Origin: Pampus argenteus
Lineage: Eukaryota > Chordata > Actinopteri > Scombriformes > Stromateidae
NCBI GenBank assembly: GCA_036937835.1
Contig: CM072864.1
Coordinates: 7,818,501 to 7,882,500 of the forward strand
Direction of reading: 5' to 3'
Length of the DNA: 64,000 nt
Of this stretch, positions 11,434 to 23,800 are shown piece after piece. The notes under the pieces are model-generated. The model did not search any database. It was not told the DNA's origin and worked only from the letters and a program-made list of their open reading frames with translations. How positions within the stretch are numbered: the stretch's first letter is position 1; each line of letters opens with the position of its first letter. A program made the translations under genes and the position numbers.

Positions 11434-14400
11434 CTAGGAGCGAGAACAGGAAGTGAGGTGACAGAAGTAAATATACCTGCTGCTGCTTTGTTTAAACGCT
11501 GTAATTTACTACTGAAGAATCCTGGCTGAAATTCCTACAGTATGTTTAACAGTCTTACACATGACCTGCTTCCTGCCTGACTGCTGCTAAGGACAGTAGA
11601 CTCTTCATTAGAGCTGCAGCAATTGGTCGATTAGTTGATTTTGGACATTTGATGACATCACCTTTTAGGGTCAATGGATAAAACTCGAGTCGACTCACAT
11701 TCTGTCGGTTTTTGTAACCGCGTCATAATATGGTGACAGCAAACTTACAGATTCTTGTGTCTACATACAGAAATGTAATGGAAACGGACAACGTCATGAC
11801 ACAGAGAGCAACTGCTTCCAGCTCTCAGCTCTTTGTCAACAGAAATTTTTTTTTTTTTATATCAAATGTAAGATAATAAGCGTTAAAATTGTTATACTGG
11901 ATATATATTGTTATACTACATACTGGCTGTATAGATAAGCTGAAGTTAGATAAATTATGATTTAGCTACATCGTGTGTCGTCGTGTAGACCAACGTCAGT
12001 GTACGATTGTCTTGTCTCGTTAGCCAGCATAGTGATATCCAAAAGATTGTTGCCATCAACTGATGGGGTTAGCTGGTAACAGATGAAGTGAGTAAGATTG
12101 TCCTGAAATACAGGATTTACAGACACTGAAGCACATTGACAGAGCGCAGTAACCACTCTTACTGCGGCCTGCCTTGGTTCTTGGTTGGATTTTGTAGTTA
12201 CTGCAATTTTTACATTGTTTATTTTTCTCTAAGAGAGTTCAGTCTTACTCTTACACAATTTGTCACAAGATAAACAGACATTTAAAAGTTCAATTTCAGT
12301 CATAACTCAATTTTAACCAAAATTGTAGTTACTGTGGTTTGGGTTTGTAGGGTAGTACTGTTGAAAAAGATGCGTACCATGACTGAAGAATGTATGGAAA
12401 ATGTGACTATGAAATTGCTTACCAAGCTCCATCTTGTTTTTATGTTGTTTGGATGGTTGTTTAACAGTTTTATTGTGGAAAATAGTTTTATGCTGGTGGT
12501 TTTATTTTATGGGTATATCTTATGTTTTGGCAATCAGCGTTGGTTGATTAAGATAGGAGAACTGCAATTTCTCTGTTTTTCCTAGATGAAAACGCTGAAT
12601 GTCCCCATATGCATGCAAGCATAATGCTAAAAACATTTTTTTCAAGTAAAAAACATTTTAAGTCTTATCCGTCAACAGTAGAAAGATGGTGAACATGTCA
12701 ACCGGACTCAAACCAGGACACCCTGCTGGAAAAACTCAAACTCACTTTGCAGATTTGGTCTCTAGACCCACACTCAACCCCTCTTTATATACTTTTCAAT
12801 GCATAAAAGTGGCACCTTTATGTGCAATGCCTGTTATTATTCTACTATATTTTTAAACAGAAAGATTCAAGATATTCAGAATGACAAGGTGCCTAACTAA
12901 AAGTTAACCTGGTCATCCATGATGGCATCCACGTCGACTGGATCTGGGTCTTCTCCGGTCAGGATGTCCATTGGAGCCTCAGCAATGGCTCTAATGGTTT
13001 GGTCCTCCAGAGCCAATGCTGTGTCAAACTGCAGGGGGGACGGAGGACCCTGCATACCATCTCCTTCCACATCCAGGTCCTGCATTACATCAGATATTCA
13101 CATATAGTGAAACTTTTAAACGTTTTATTTATAAAAAATAAATAAAAAAATTCAAAACACACTGATGATATTGGAAAATATTTATAAACATGAGGTGAGA
13201 ACAACGTCTCTACGTACGTCACTGAACTCCAGAGGAAGGCTCTCTGTGGGCTGAAGCTCTGCTGCACTCAGGTACATGTCTTTGCCAATAGGGGTGAACT
13301 GCTCCTGAGGTGGCGGTTCTTGCTCTGGCTGGTACATGGGGGGAGGCAGGATGAGGTGAAGTGGGCAACGAGGATCCTCAGACTGACCCAAGTGCACGGT
13401 GTGGTCACAAGGGACGTCTTTCAGGCCGGGACACATTTTGAAAAGCACCTGATTGCTGTCCTGGAAGATGTCTGAGTGTCTGGCTGTCAAGGACAATGTC
13501 ATGTTGTACCCAAACAGAAAAACTGACACCAGGGTCAAACAGATAAAACAGAACTGCTTCCATTTTCAAAAAGCAAATGCAAAAACACACAAACTGTGTT
13601 GTGTCTTATTGGGAACTTTATCTTCATTAGTTATGATATTAGTATCATTGTAAGCACTACATTTATTCCTACACAAATAATCTCCAAGTGATTTATACAC
13701 CAGTGGTTACATACTGGGTGATTTTTGTCTGGGCATAAATACTTTGCAGGGTTTGTACAGTCTGTTTACAATGAAACACTGGTGACAAACAAACTGGCAA
13801 TTAGAGGAACACAAAATTCAGTACTTGCAATAAATTTCATTTTGTTGTTCCCAACCAATACAGAGAAAACTACAATGTAAGAAACATAAATTCTATTGAA
13901 TGAACAATTAGTTAGGAAAGGAGGACAGCTTGGGAAGGGATTTTGTTCCTTCCAACTGAAATGATTAACCCCTGTTTAACTCTGGGAAAAATCAACAGAC
14001 CACAGGAAGGAGTTTATGTAGGCTCCCTTTGAAACCAACAGCTACTGCAAGCTGTCGGTCTTGATCGAGGCCAAAGTGAATATGGATCAAACACAAAAAA
14101 GACCCATCTGTGGCGTCTTGTATGGAAACATTGTGAAGTATTGCGGGGGATACGTGAGACGCAGTGCCGGGTCATGGGCAGGCAGGGGTTGGAACACCGG
14201 GTTCCTTCCACAAAGGAGATGCATTTCTCGTACACTGTTCTTGTGTGTGGCTGCAGAAGAGAATGTAAATGTTAGATAAGATCGGGAGGAAAATCATTAA
14301 CATAACCATTTCCTTTGTAACCATAATCATTTTTAAGAACATCATCATTTCTGGATGCCACAAAATTGGCAGCGGAAAAGGCGCATGAAAATAAAGTTAA

Positions 14401-16958
14401 ACTCTTCTTGTTTCATCTGAGCGTCTGATCAAATCTCCCATTGTGCAGCACTTAAAATTTTGAGCATAATCTAAAAACCAAAAGTATGCGTTGTCCACAG
14501 TCACTCGTTTTGGACAACATAACTAAATTTCGTATGTACTACGGCTGTACTACATTTGGAGAAGCATTGTGTATATTTTACCACCACCTTTCTGTAGAAC
14601 AAGTAATTCCCTTTCTAAAATCAAGATCATGTTTATTTCAACAGAATCATTGGTGTTTGGGCTCTGAGGAATTGTGAAATTAAACTGAGGTTAGAGTGCT
14701 GCCTTTCATTATAAGGGTCACATTACCAAATTGCCTTACTTTCCCCTTGTGGTATCTAGCCACGCAAATAGTTTGCGTTTTTTTGCCCAAATTTTGATTC
14801 ATCAGATTTCAAAATTTCTGCCTCCGCCCAAACAAAACAAAAAGGTGAAATGAATTTAGTTTGAACTGCTTACAGCACAGGAGAAAAAAAACAAAAAACA
14901 GACTTCTTTGCAAAAAGGCAGAGCGAGATACAGCTAGGAAGGTGGGAAAGTTTTATGGTTTTGCTTTGTAGTTTTCCTACATTCTGCTCTTAACTGATGG
15001 CGTCCAAACCTGAGGAGCTCCTTCTGTCACAGCCTGCCTTCTCTCCCTCAGCTGCCGGTGCAGCAGGGCTTCCACGCCATACCGACGACGGTATCGACGC
15101 AGAGCTTTGAGCTTCTTTAGGTTCTCCCTCTCTTTCATGGACAGTCCTTCAGGCCCGGTCAGCAGGCTGCTGCCTGTCATCAACATAAATACAGTCATCA
15201 CTGCGGCTGAAGGTGTGTGGGGTGATTTCTTAAAGAAGAACTGTTGAGTGCAAGTACAATAAAGCAAAACTTGTTTAGTTTGTAACCAACTTGTTGCATG
15301 TTTACCTAGAGCTTCATGCTCCACTTTGCGGTTGTGCAGATATCTGCGTTTTTTCTCCTTAAGCAGATGCTGCAGGCGTTTGAACTGGTCAATGTAGAAG
15401 GACTGGAGCCTGATGAGTTTCTCTCGGGTTATGAGCGCCACCTCTTCTGCTGTGTACACTCCCGCATGTCTGCCAGTACACAGAAAACTACTAGCAAAAG
15501 GGCCACGTACTCGACTCTCCGAACAAGCCCTAACTCGACAGCTGTAGTCATTTTACTACATACAATATGTGCCTTTTGTAATAGTATATTGTTTTTGCAG
15601 TTAGTATACAATAAATTAAACTTTGATGATTTTAATAACAGGAAGTTATGTAATGATTGTGCTTTGGACATCAAAGTAAGATTTTAAAACACTGTCACTG
15701 ACTTGACTAAACTTCCAAGAGAAAGCAAATGTTGTCCCAAAGATTTAACTCATTTGTACTTTAAAAAAGATATTTCTGCAGCAGTTTCGTAATCCTAATT
15801 ATTTATTGTAATTGTTTACATTTATGAGTACCTCCTCACGTTTCCTTTACATGACAATAATACAACAACACACAAGGATCAATTGCTTTTGTAGTTTGCA
15901 TAGCGACTACAAATAATTTCACTTTTGTCACAAATGAAGATCTGCAATATAAACCCAATCCAACTTTAAAATAGTCTCAAACTGTTTGTTCTATAAAATG
16001 AAACAACAGATTCAGATAGTCATATAATTCAGCTTACTTCAGAGGATCCTCGTGATCACTGTCAACACTGTCTGCCTCACTGTCAGGGTCTCCCCTCCAT
16101 GTCTGATCCAACACCATGGGACCCGGGTCCTCCTCACTCAGACTTTCCTCATCTGCTCCAAGAAGTGTAATTAAAAAATTACGATCATGGATACATATAT
16201 TAAAAGGAACTGCAAGACAAATTGACATTTATTTACCACAATACAGAAGAAAAAGCCAGTACATATGTGATTAACTTCACTGAGGTGTCTACAGTCAACA
16301 AAGTATTTTCCAGTCTGAACAAGACCATTTACCTAGAATGCGACTTCCTTCAGAGCGGCCACCTTCGATGCTGTGCGTCTCTCCGCGGTTGCTTCCACTT
16401 AGCTGAGACAACAGTGTCTCTGCGGTTGGACCAGAAGAGGCCTTTTTCATCTGAGCTCGGAGAGCCATGGCGTTCCTGCGAGAATGCTCTGCACAGAACG
16501 TCACTCTGAAAGAACAGAGGTGTTTGGAGAGAAGTAGGATAGACACACGTCAGAGATCTGTCTGGGTTTCCTATTAGATGTCTAGTGTTTGAGTCTCTAT
16601 ATGCAAGTTCAATCTCTGGAGGACAAGAGACACAGCAAATAAAAGCCTAACCGTTTGTAACTATTGTTAAAAGGTGACTGAATTTTGGCTTTCTATTTCC
16701 AACTCACCCGTCTTTCCTCTCAACCTTTGGTGCAGCGTTGGGACAGCGCTTGCCGTTCTTGGAGGAAACGTAGCTGCACTGCTTGTAGGGGGCATTTTTA
16801 TCCTCCAGAATGTGTTTAATGCAGAACTCCAGGCCCTCCAGACGAGGCTGAGAGCATGGTCGCTGGGTAAAGGAGCATAACTGAGGCTCATGAGGGCGGG
16901 GTGTCTGAGTCACCCGGTTCCGACTTGATGGCAAAACGTGGATGCGTATCCTGTTCAT
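11347..16958 (-). CDS. kansl2: KAT8 regulatory NSL complex subunit 2 (Kansl2), long form
   Basis: Kansl2 is a subunit of the nuclear NSL complex, which carries the KAT8 histone H4 acetyltransferase. Nine coding exons read on the minus strand: 16708-16958, 16333-16505, 16038-16152, 15306-15469, 15010-15173, 14154-14250, 13218-13471, 12909-13079 and 11347-11433. All borders are GT-AG and the phases close, giving 491 residues against about 492 in human. The N-terminal half has two Cys/His clusters (C28, C35, C46, H49; C61, C72, C88, H91). A second Cys-rich block starts at C299 (C308, C312, H318, C319). Between them is a basic helical stretch (RLQHLLKEKKRRYLHNRKVE). The start is the ATG at 16,958, seven bases inside an exon whose acceptor is at 16,966; the exon before it is untranslated. 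Identity is secure from strong similarity to human KANSL2. The last exon is inferred (see separate entry). Confidence 0.9.
11608..11665. repeat. short fragment of family A repeat
   Basis: TTAGAGCTGCAGCAATTGGT followed by CGATTAGTTGATTTTGGAC, the terminal part of the family, in the last kansl2 intron. Confidence 0.45.
12897..12908 (-). other. kansl2: alternative kansl2 stop after Val-Asn-Phe
   Basis: If the CAG|GT donor at 12,909 is not used, translation continues for Val-Asn-Phe and stops at TAG (12,897-12,899), giving a 466-residue protein. This could be an intron-retention or early polyadenylation isoform, or it could be the main end with the downstream exon unused. Confidence 0.5.
14034..14059 (-). 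other. hairpin in kansl2 intron, possible snoRNA arm
   Basis: A 10-bp stem (ACCGACAGCT pairing with AGCTGTTGGT, one G-U) closes a 6-nt loop, inside the intron after the exon ending at 14,154. On the minus strand ACA lies just past a short outer stem (14,017-14,019), as in the 3' arm of an H/ACA snoRNA. A convincing 5' arm and H box were not found, so this is only a candidate. Confidence 0.2.
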
Positions 16959-16974
16959 TGCAAATCTGCAAAAT

Positions 16975-17165
16975 AATTAGAACTGAAACAATTAGTCCAT
17001 TAATTGGTTTGTCAGCTGACAAAAGTTGATCAAATATCTAAAACTGACAAATCAATCACTGGTTCTAGTTTCTTCAATGTGAGGGTTTGTCACTTTTCTC
17101 AGTCTTTGATTTTAGTAAATCGACATCTTTGGGTTTTGTACTGTTAATCATGAGAGGATATAATA
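16975..17165. repeat. decayed family A repeat in kansl2 intron 1
   Basis: Begins AACTGAAACAATTAGTCCAT, contains TTCTTCAATGTGAGGGTTTG and a TTTGGGTTTTGTACTGTTAATCAT block, which matches the internal part of the family. Confidence 0.5.
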
Positions 17166-18172
17166 GACATTTTTATAGATAAAGCAAGGACATGAAGGCT
17201 TGCACTACATTACCTAGCAAGGATGCAACTAACCATTATGACTAATATACTGTTTTTTTTCTTGATGAGTCATTTTGTCAATGCGTGAATGAATTGAATG
17301 TCTTCCGTGTACTGATGTTAAACACACAGTTACAGTTGGAAAAGCACACAAAAAAGCATATACTACTCTATGTCATTTGAAAATGGCTTTTCATTTATCA
17401 TTTCAGTTAAATAGAGACAAAATGTTCATATAAACACAGCGTGTTTAACAACAAATCATAGTAATCTACTTAGTAATCTTTCCATTTGAAAGAATCTTAA
17501 AATCTGCTTTCTAATAATAAAACTATTATTTCCTATTTAATATTTGCATTGTATACTCATAACATCTCAATATTCTTTAATGTGTGTAAATTATGTACAG
17601 TGTTTTATGCCATTGTGTGTATATAAGTGCAACATTTTGAATGCTGCCGAGAAACGTCTCTAACACTGTCTGAACATTTTTACAAAGAAGTCAGTTCAGT
17701 TCAAATAATAATCACCCTGTTGATGCAACATGGACGAAAGGGAATGTTGTTCATCATTGAAACTAATGTTAAAATAGGCGGTGGCATGTCAGGCTTGTCA
17801 AGAGCCTGGTCTAGTCAACTTTCTTAATATTTCAACATACAGAAGAAATTATAACTGCGACAGCGTTATAACTGCAGCAGAAGTGTATTCTTCTGTCCGA
17901 AACAAGTCTAACCAGGCGCCACACCGAGCTTCAGCCCGCCTCTCTTTACTGCGTCACTCTTGTTCAGTTGTGCAGTAGCCATCTTTGTTCAGCAGTTGCT
18001 AACATAGAGATATATGCTAATAGTGGCTAACAGTTAATTTTCACAATTCGCGTCTAGGAAGCGCGTTTTACTGGCCGATTACATCAAGCTGTCGTCTTTT
18101 TCGGTATTATCTAAATGCCTCGATGTCAGAAGACGAAAAAAATAACTTCATTTTCTGTTAACAACGGCTTAC

Positions 18173-18330
18173 CTTCCGCAGGGTTGTCGTACTATGCGCA
18201 GTTCCCCAAGCACAGTCACGGTTAGCCTGCATTCCCTAATAACTGCCACAGCCGCCGCAGAAACAACATAAGCCCACCCACTCAGAGCTCTGATTGGCCG
18301 AAACGCCAGTTTAAAGGGTGCCATTGGCTA
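18173..18330 (-). promoter_or_regulatory. kansl2: kansl2 promoter and untranslated first exon
   Basis: A strong donor GCGGAAG|GTAAGC at 18,173 ends an exon that would splice to the acceptor at 16,966, seven bases before the kansl2 ATG. Two CCAAT boxes on the minus strand (18,292-18,296 and 18,323-18,327) sit upstream in GC-rich DNA without a TATA box, which is typical of a housekeeping promoter. The start site is probably near 18,210-18,270. Confidence 0.6.
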
Positions 18331-18436
18331 ATTTTGATGCCAATCCAGGGGGCACCAAACTTCCAAATGACTTTTACATCCATAATAAAGTTTATAAAAA
18401 AAAAAAAAGTTCCGATGAGCAGGTTTTCTTAAAATA

Positions 18437-18442
18437 TTTATT
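18437..18442 (-). terminator. ccnt1: poly(A) signal candidate for ccnt1
   Basis: AATAAA on the minus strand 2.4 kb after the ccnt1 stop. If used, the ccnt1 transcript ends about 110 bp before the CCAAT boxes of kansl2. Confidence 0.4.
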
Positions 18443-20827
18443 GACTTTAATTGGGAATAAAGCAACCACATAATATCAAAAAGAACAGTGTTCACATATA
18501 ACCCTTTAACTGAAAACAAAGAAATCCCAAAACGTTTCATTTCCAGACCTGAGTGTCACTAAAAACACCAAGACATGAAATAACATGAAACTTACTGTAG
18601 CTATGTGATTTTTGCATTGTTAGGTTGCATGAGTGTCTTCCATTTTTCTCATATGGAATTATTTTGAAATGTGTCCTTTTTCATATGACTTTCTCACAGC
18701 ATAAAGTTAATACTTAAAATTGGAAGATTTGTCCAGATCAAATAAAACAATTTTCAAGAATAGCAATGAAATATTGGAAATCTATTCTAATAATCTCACC
18801 ATTATACATTTTAAACACTTTGTCAATTGCATTGTAGGCAAACCTACCGAGATAAATATTCAGTGCATTTACTTTATCCCTGTTACAACCAAGAGTTGAA
18901 TAACTAATGGTCCTAAAACCTCCACTGCCTGAGCAAAGAGTTGCACTCTTTCCATGCATCTTCCATATATCAAGGGAACAAAAATAGTTTATATGTATGG
19001 CTGATTTGTTGTACTGCGTTACTGTGAACTGCCTGAAACAAATGAGATTTGATTGCAAACAGGTAAAAAAAAAAAAAAAAAAGCAGGTTAAGAGCAGTAA
19101 TACTATACAATCAAAACCATATAAAGCTTAATGTGAATCAAATGTACAGATGATACCCGATTCTCTTCATAACATATAGCAGTCTTCCATTACTTTGCTC
19201 AAAACACAAATTTAAACATCAATTCAAATTAATTATAGTATTATACTTCATGCTCGTGACCCTGTAGTGGAGGTATGTCGATAACCTGTTTGTCGCATGA
19301 TTTACACAACTGAAGAACACATGCAAATATTTTTTTTTTTTTTGATGAATCGTGGTTTGTGGATGGACTATAAACAACCTGAAGCTGAATAGTCATCAAG
19401 TCAGTTTAAAAGTTTCAATGCGTATGAAGAAGACAACTTCAACATGATTAAAATCAGCATAAACTCACAGGTATACACTGGGATTTACAATTTTAAAAAC
19501 ACCTCCAAAAGGGAGATACGTAAATGAAAGACAACCATAAAGACAAACAGATGACTTATGATTAGTCTTTGATAATGTGTATTGTGAATAATTTGTTGTA
19601 TACTGAGCTCGATATGGTCACCACAAAGTTAGCACCAGTGATAAACTTTATTTTTCTGACATTGGTTTAGAGTGCTGCTGATGCCAACACCACTGGAAAT
19701 TATGGGTACCCATGTAGACTGCCTATTTCTATCTTTGCATGTAGCTGTGATCACCTTAAATTTCCTCCTGAGGAAACTGATGGAAGAGTGACAGTTACAT
19801 GACAAGGTAAAAAAAAAACTCACATTTATTTCTAGAGGGATTTTCTTTGCCGTTTCTTCACTGTGACCATACCGGGTCGATATGTATGAATTATTTTAAC
19901 CCTATGACCCATAGATGTACTGTATATCCTTGGTATGAACATTTGTCCATTAGTGTAGTTGTTAGAGAACTGACGTATTTTACAACCATTTAAAACAATG
20001 ACTGCAACACTCAAAATCTAAAAACAAAAAGTACAAGCTTTGTTAATTTACATCTTTCTTTTTTTTTGCAATTTTTCATAACAAAACGTAAAAAATATTT
20101 CATGTATGTTTTAAACATTTTACAATCTTTGTACAGGTTTACCAAATAATTCAAGAAACAAAATAGATAACAACAGGGGTGGGGCAATCACCTATTATTT
20201 TGAGGTTATGACTGTTTAAAAAAAAAAAAAATTCAAGATGGCTTTGGAGACATGCACTCTCAAACTACCCTGTACAGTCATAATGGAGAAATATCCCTGT
20301 GCCAAGAACATGGGGGGGAGGGGGCTTAAAAAGGTAAAAAAGGGACTGTTTGTTTGTTTTTGTTTTTTTTAAGCATTCAATTAATAAATAACATACTATA
20401 AAAACATTATAAAAAGACAATCGCTAAGAAGACCTGACAGGTATGTGATGGAAATCTTTTCCTCATAATTTCAAGACGACTTCCTTCAAAACTGTGATGG
20501 TAAAAATAACAGGTCTCATCATCACATTTCATTTGAGTTAAGCAGAAAAGCCAAAAATTGTATCTACACTTTCCTGTCAATATTTTTTTTCTCACATTTT
20601 GCAAGCTTTTCAAGCCTCACATTATTGCCCCACAAGTGAACTGTAAAATGGAGGGGGGGAAAAAAACAACAAAAAAAAACTCATACATTTCTCTGCTGTC
20701 ACACTGAAGCCTATAAAAATGTTTAGTGAGTTTAAAAAGAAAAACAAATTATACAATACTTTATGTAATATGATGGATGTTTGTGATGTCAAGTATATTG
20801 TATATAATACATCTCCTGACCAAGGAC
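18443..20827 (-). other. ccnt1: probable long 3' UTR of ccnt1
   Basis: AT-rich sequence with no other exons, poly(A/T) runs and several TTTATT hexamers. It fills the space between the ccnt1 stop and the kansl2 promoter. The true end is not determined from sequence alone. Confidence 0.45.
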
Positions 20828-23800
20828 TTATTTGGGCAGCGGTGGCAGTGGCGGAGGCGGTTCTGAAGGCAGGGGTGGGGGCCTAGAGTTGCTCCCTCTG
20901 GAGCCGCCACTGTACCGGTAGTCCCCGTACTGGGGTCTGTAGTCAAACATGGACGGCTGGGATGGCTGCACGCCTTGTGCGCTCAGAAGCGAGTTTAGCA
21001 TTTCAAAAGTGTCCTGGTACTCGTTCGACTGGGCTCCACCTGCTGCACCGTGTCCGTTAGTGTCTGTCTTGTCGCTTTTGGAGTGCGAAAAGCTCCCTTG
21101 GTGGTGGGGAAGGCCCAGCGCAGGAAGAATGTCAGGGCCGTGCCCCAGTGTTTGCCCAGAGGAGGAAGAGAGGGGCGGTAGCTGGTAGGGATTCCTAGAA
21201 GTCTTGCTGACTTTAGAGGATGGGTGAGATCCTGCTGTGGGATCTTGGGAGTGTGTCCTCTTACGTGAGGTGGAAGAGGATGATGAGCTCGTTCTAGAAG
21301 AGTCACTGAGGGCTTTTTTGCTGCTTCCTAATGTTCCACTGGAACTAGATGAGTGTTTATGTGAAGAGGAGAGTGAGGCGCCGCTAGAAGAGGAATGGTG
21401 GTGGTGGTGATGATGATGATGGTGGTGGTGGTTAGACCGTTCCCTGTGCTTGTCCCTGCTCTTGCCCTCCTCACCTGAACTCCCCCTTTGCTTCTCAGGC
21501 ACTCGTATTCTGACTTTGATATCTTGGTCCTGACCTCGGGCACTGCCACTGTGCCCACTGCCTCCTCCGCCAGCTAGGGGGAAACGCATTTTCAGAGAAC
21601 TTCTGTCGTGCCTCTCCTTCTCCAGAGGGATTTTCAGAATAATCGGTGACGGATTGGCAACGTCAGAGGAGGAGGAGCTGGACTGCTGGTGATGATGTTG
21701 CTGCTGCTTCTCCTTCCTCTGCTGCTGACCAATGAGAGCCTGGGCAGCGTTGGCATAGTCCCTCTTCACACTGGCTTCCATGTTTTCCAGCTTTCGCTTC
21801 TGGGCGGCCAGGACGTCTGCGTTCTTGGCACGGTACTCACTCAGCGACACCTTGGCCGGGGCGTGGACCTCGTGATTGGCCTGCTGCTGCTGCTCAGCTC
21901 CACCCTGACTTTTACCACTCCAAGACGCAGCGCTGCCAGGTGTCTCTCTGTCCTTGTCGCCCATGGATGAGGAAGAGGCAGAAGGCGGAGCTGAGAGGCT
22001 CATTAGACCCGCCACAGTGCTCTCTGATGAGGCCATGGAGATCATGCTCATCATGGTGTCCCGCTGGTCACCTTCTTCCTGGACCTTTGGTTTGACTTTT
22101 GGTGTCTGACCTCCAGCCTGGGGGCCAGAAAAAAAGACAATCCTGTTAAGTGACTCATTAACTTTTAAATAATGTTTATATAAGTATATGAACGTGTGTT
22201 TCTAAAATATGTGAACATATTTGTGTACAAATAAATAAATAAAAATATATGCATAGATTCAAGCAATTCCTGTTAATCAAACAGAAATCTTCTGCACAAT
22301 GAGAATGCCTTGGCTGATCTCTGTCACTAAAGGGCAACAGAAAAAAAAAGTTGTACCTTCCAATTGCGAATTCGTTTCAAACGACTGGGTGTTTTCTCCA
22401 GAATCTGCAGGAACTCATGTGTGAGCTCTGAACGAATTTATGAGACAATGAAGATAAGATCATCTTGAGAGAGTTAACAAGCTCTTGAATTTTTGAGAAT
22501 AATCTGTAATTGATGCATGACTTGAAGGCCCAGAGCACATACCGTCCAGCAGCTCAAGGGTAACTGTCGGATCAACATATTCCCACCAGTGTTTACCATC
22601 TGTAGACACAGGGATCTCCCAGTTGGACCATTTGCAGGCGAGGTGGATGCACACACACGCCACAACAGGGGGGCTGTACTGCAGGCAGAATGTGGTCAAG
22701 TGCAGACTATGTGGCAGCATACGTCCCAGTAGATCACAAAAACAGAAAACAGGAAGAGAGGGGGAAAGAGAACAGACAGACATTCAGTACATTGAGTTTT
22801 TGAGAATTATACACAAAAATGATACAAACATGCTCCATCATTAAAAAAAACCATAAACATCTATGTTTTATAGAGAACTGTGAATATACCTGTTGGTTGC
22901 CATGAAGTATGACGTCTGAGCCAGATCCTTACTCGCTGGAACAACAACAGAACAGAAAAACACACTTAAAATCTGTAACACTTTTATTTCAAAATTTAGC
23001 AATCCTGCTAAAAATTTCATAACAAGATTTCACAAGCCTCAAGTCACAAGTTGTCTTTTGATGCTCACCTCTAACAAGCTGAGTGCACTTGACAACATGA
23101 GTATGTGGATGGTCAATGGTGATTTCAAAAGCTGCAATAAAAGGGGGACAAAAGAATAAATGAAATGCAGATCCACTAAACAGATTACTTTAAATGCAAT
23201 TTCCATGTCAAAGATTCCTTTCCATTCAGCAATAAACATTAATAAAAGTCCCTGAAAACCAGAAAATGAACACCAAACGTTATGGAGTTAGAGTAATGTG
23301 AAATGTCACTTTGCATGAGGTCTTCCAATTACACCCTGGACAATGTGAGAACATCAACACTTCAAAAAAAAAAAATTAATGGCATGCAAGTTACTATTTT
23401 AAGCAAATTCCTGACTTGCATTGGCAGTGAATCTTGTTTACAGGTGAGAACAAAAATGTGTCGTTTTCAATTAAAGCCTGTGTTATTTTCTCCTGCTGCC
23501 TTCTTCCAAGCTTGGAAACACGGGGGCGGATCAGACACACTAAAAACAATTGCAAGATAATGCAGCCATTCATCTCGTAGTCCACAAAGAGATGACTTAA
23601 AAATATGAAGACCAAAAAAAAAGGAAATGTAAAATGTTAAGGACAAAAACAAAGGCATTGAAACTGATAATGATAATGTAACAGTGGGTAAGTGTCGTCA
23701 AATATGAAGAATGTGTATCACGTTGCGGTGCTGCAAACTGCTCATGAGGCTTCTGTAGGACAAAAGTAAAAAAGGTTAGTAGTACTTTTTTTTTTTTTTA

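Noticed and set aside
14812..14840. 9-bp inverted repeat AAATTTTGA/TCAAAATTT with a TGATGA-like loop
   Set aside because: AT-rich and short. A C/D snoRNA was considered, but no D box is suitably placed.
17908..17982. 24-codon minus-strand ORF with a strong Kozak ATG in kansl2 intron 1
   Set aside because: It resembles an alternative first exon, but no donor was found downstream in a usable place. Kept only as a note.
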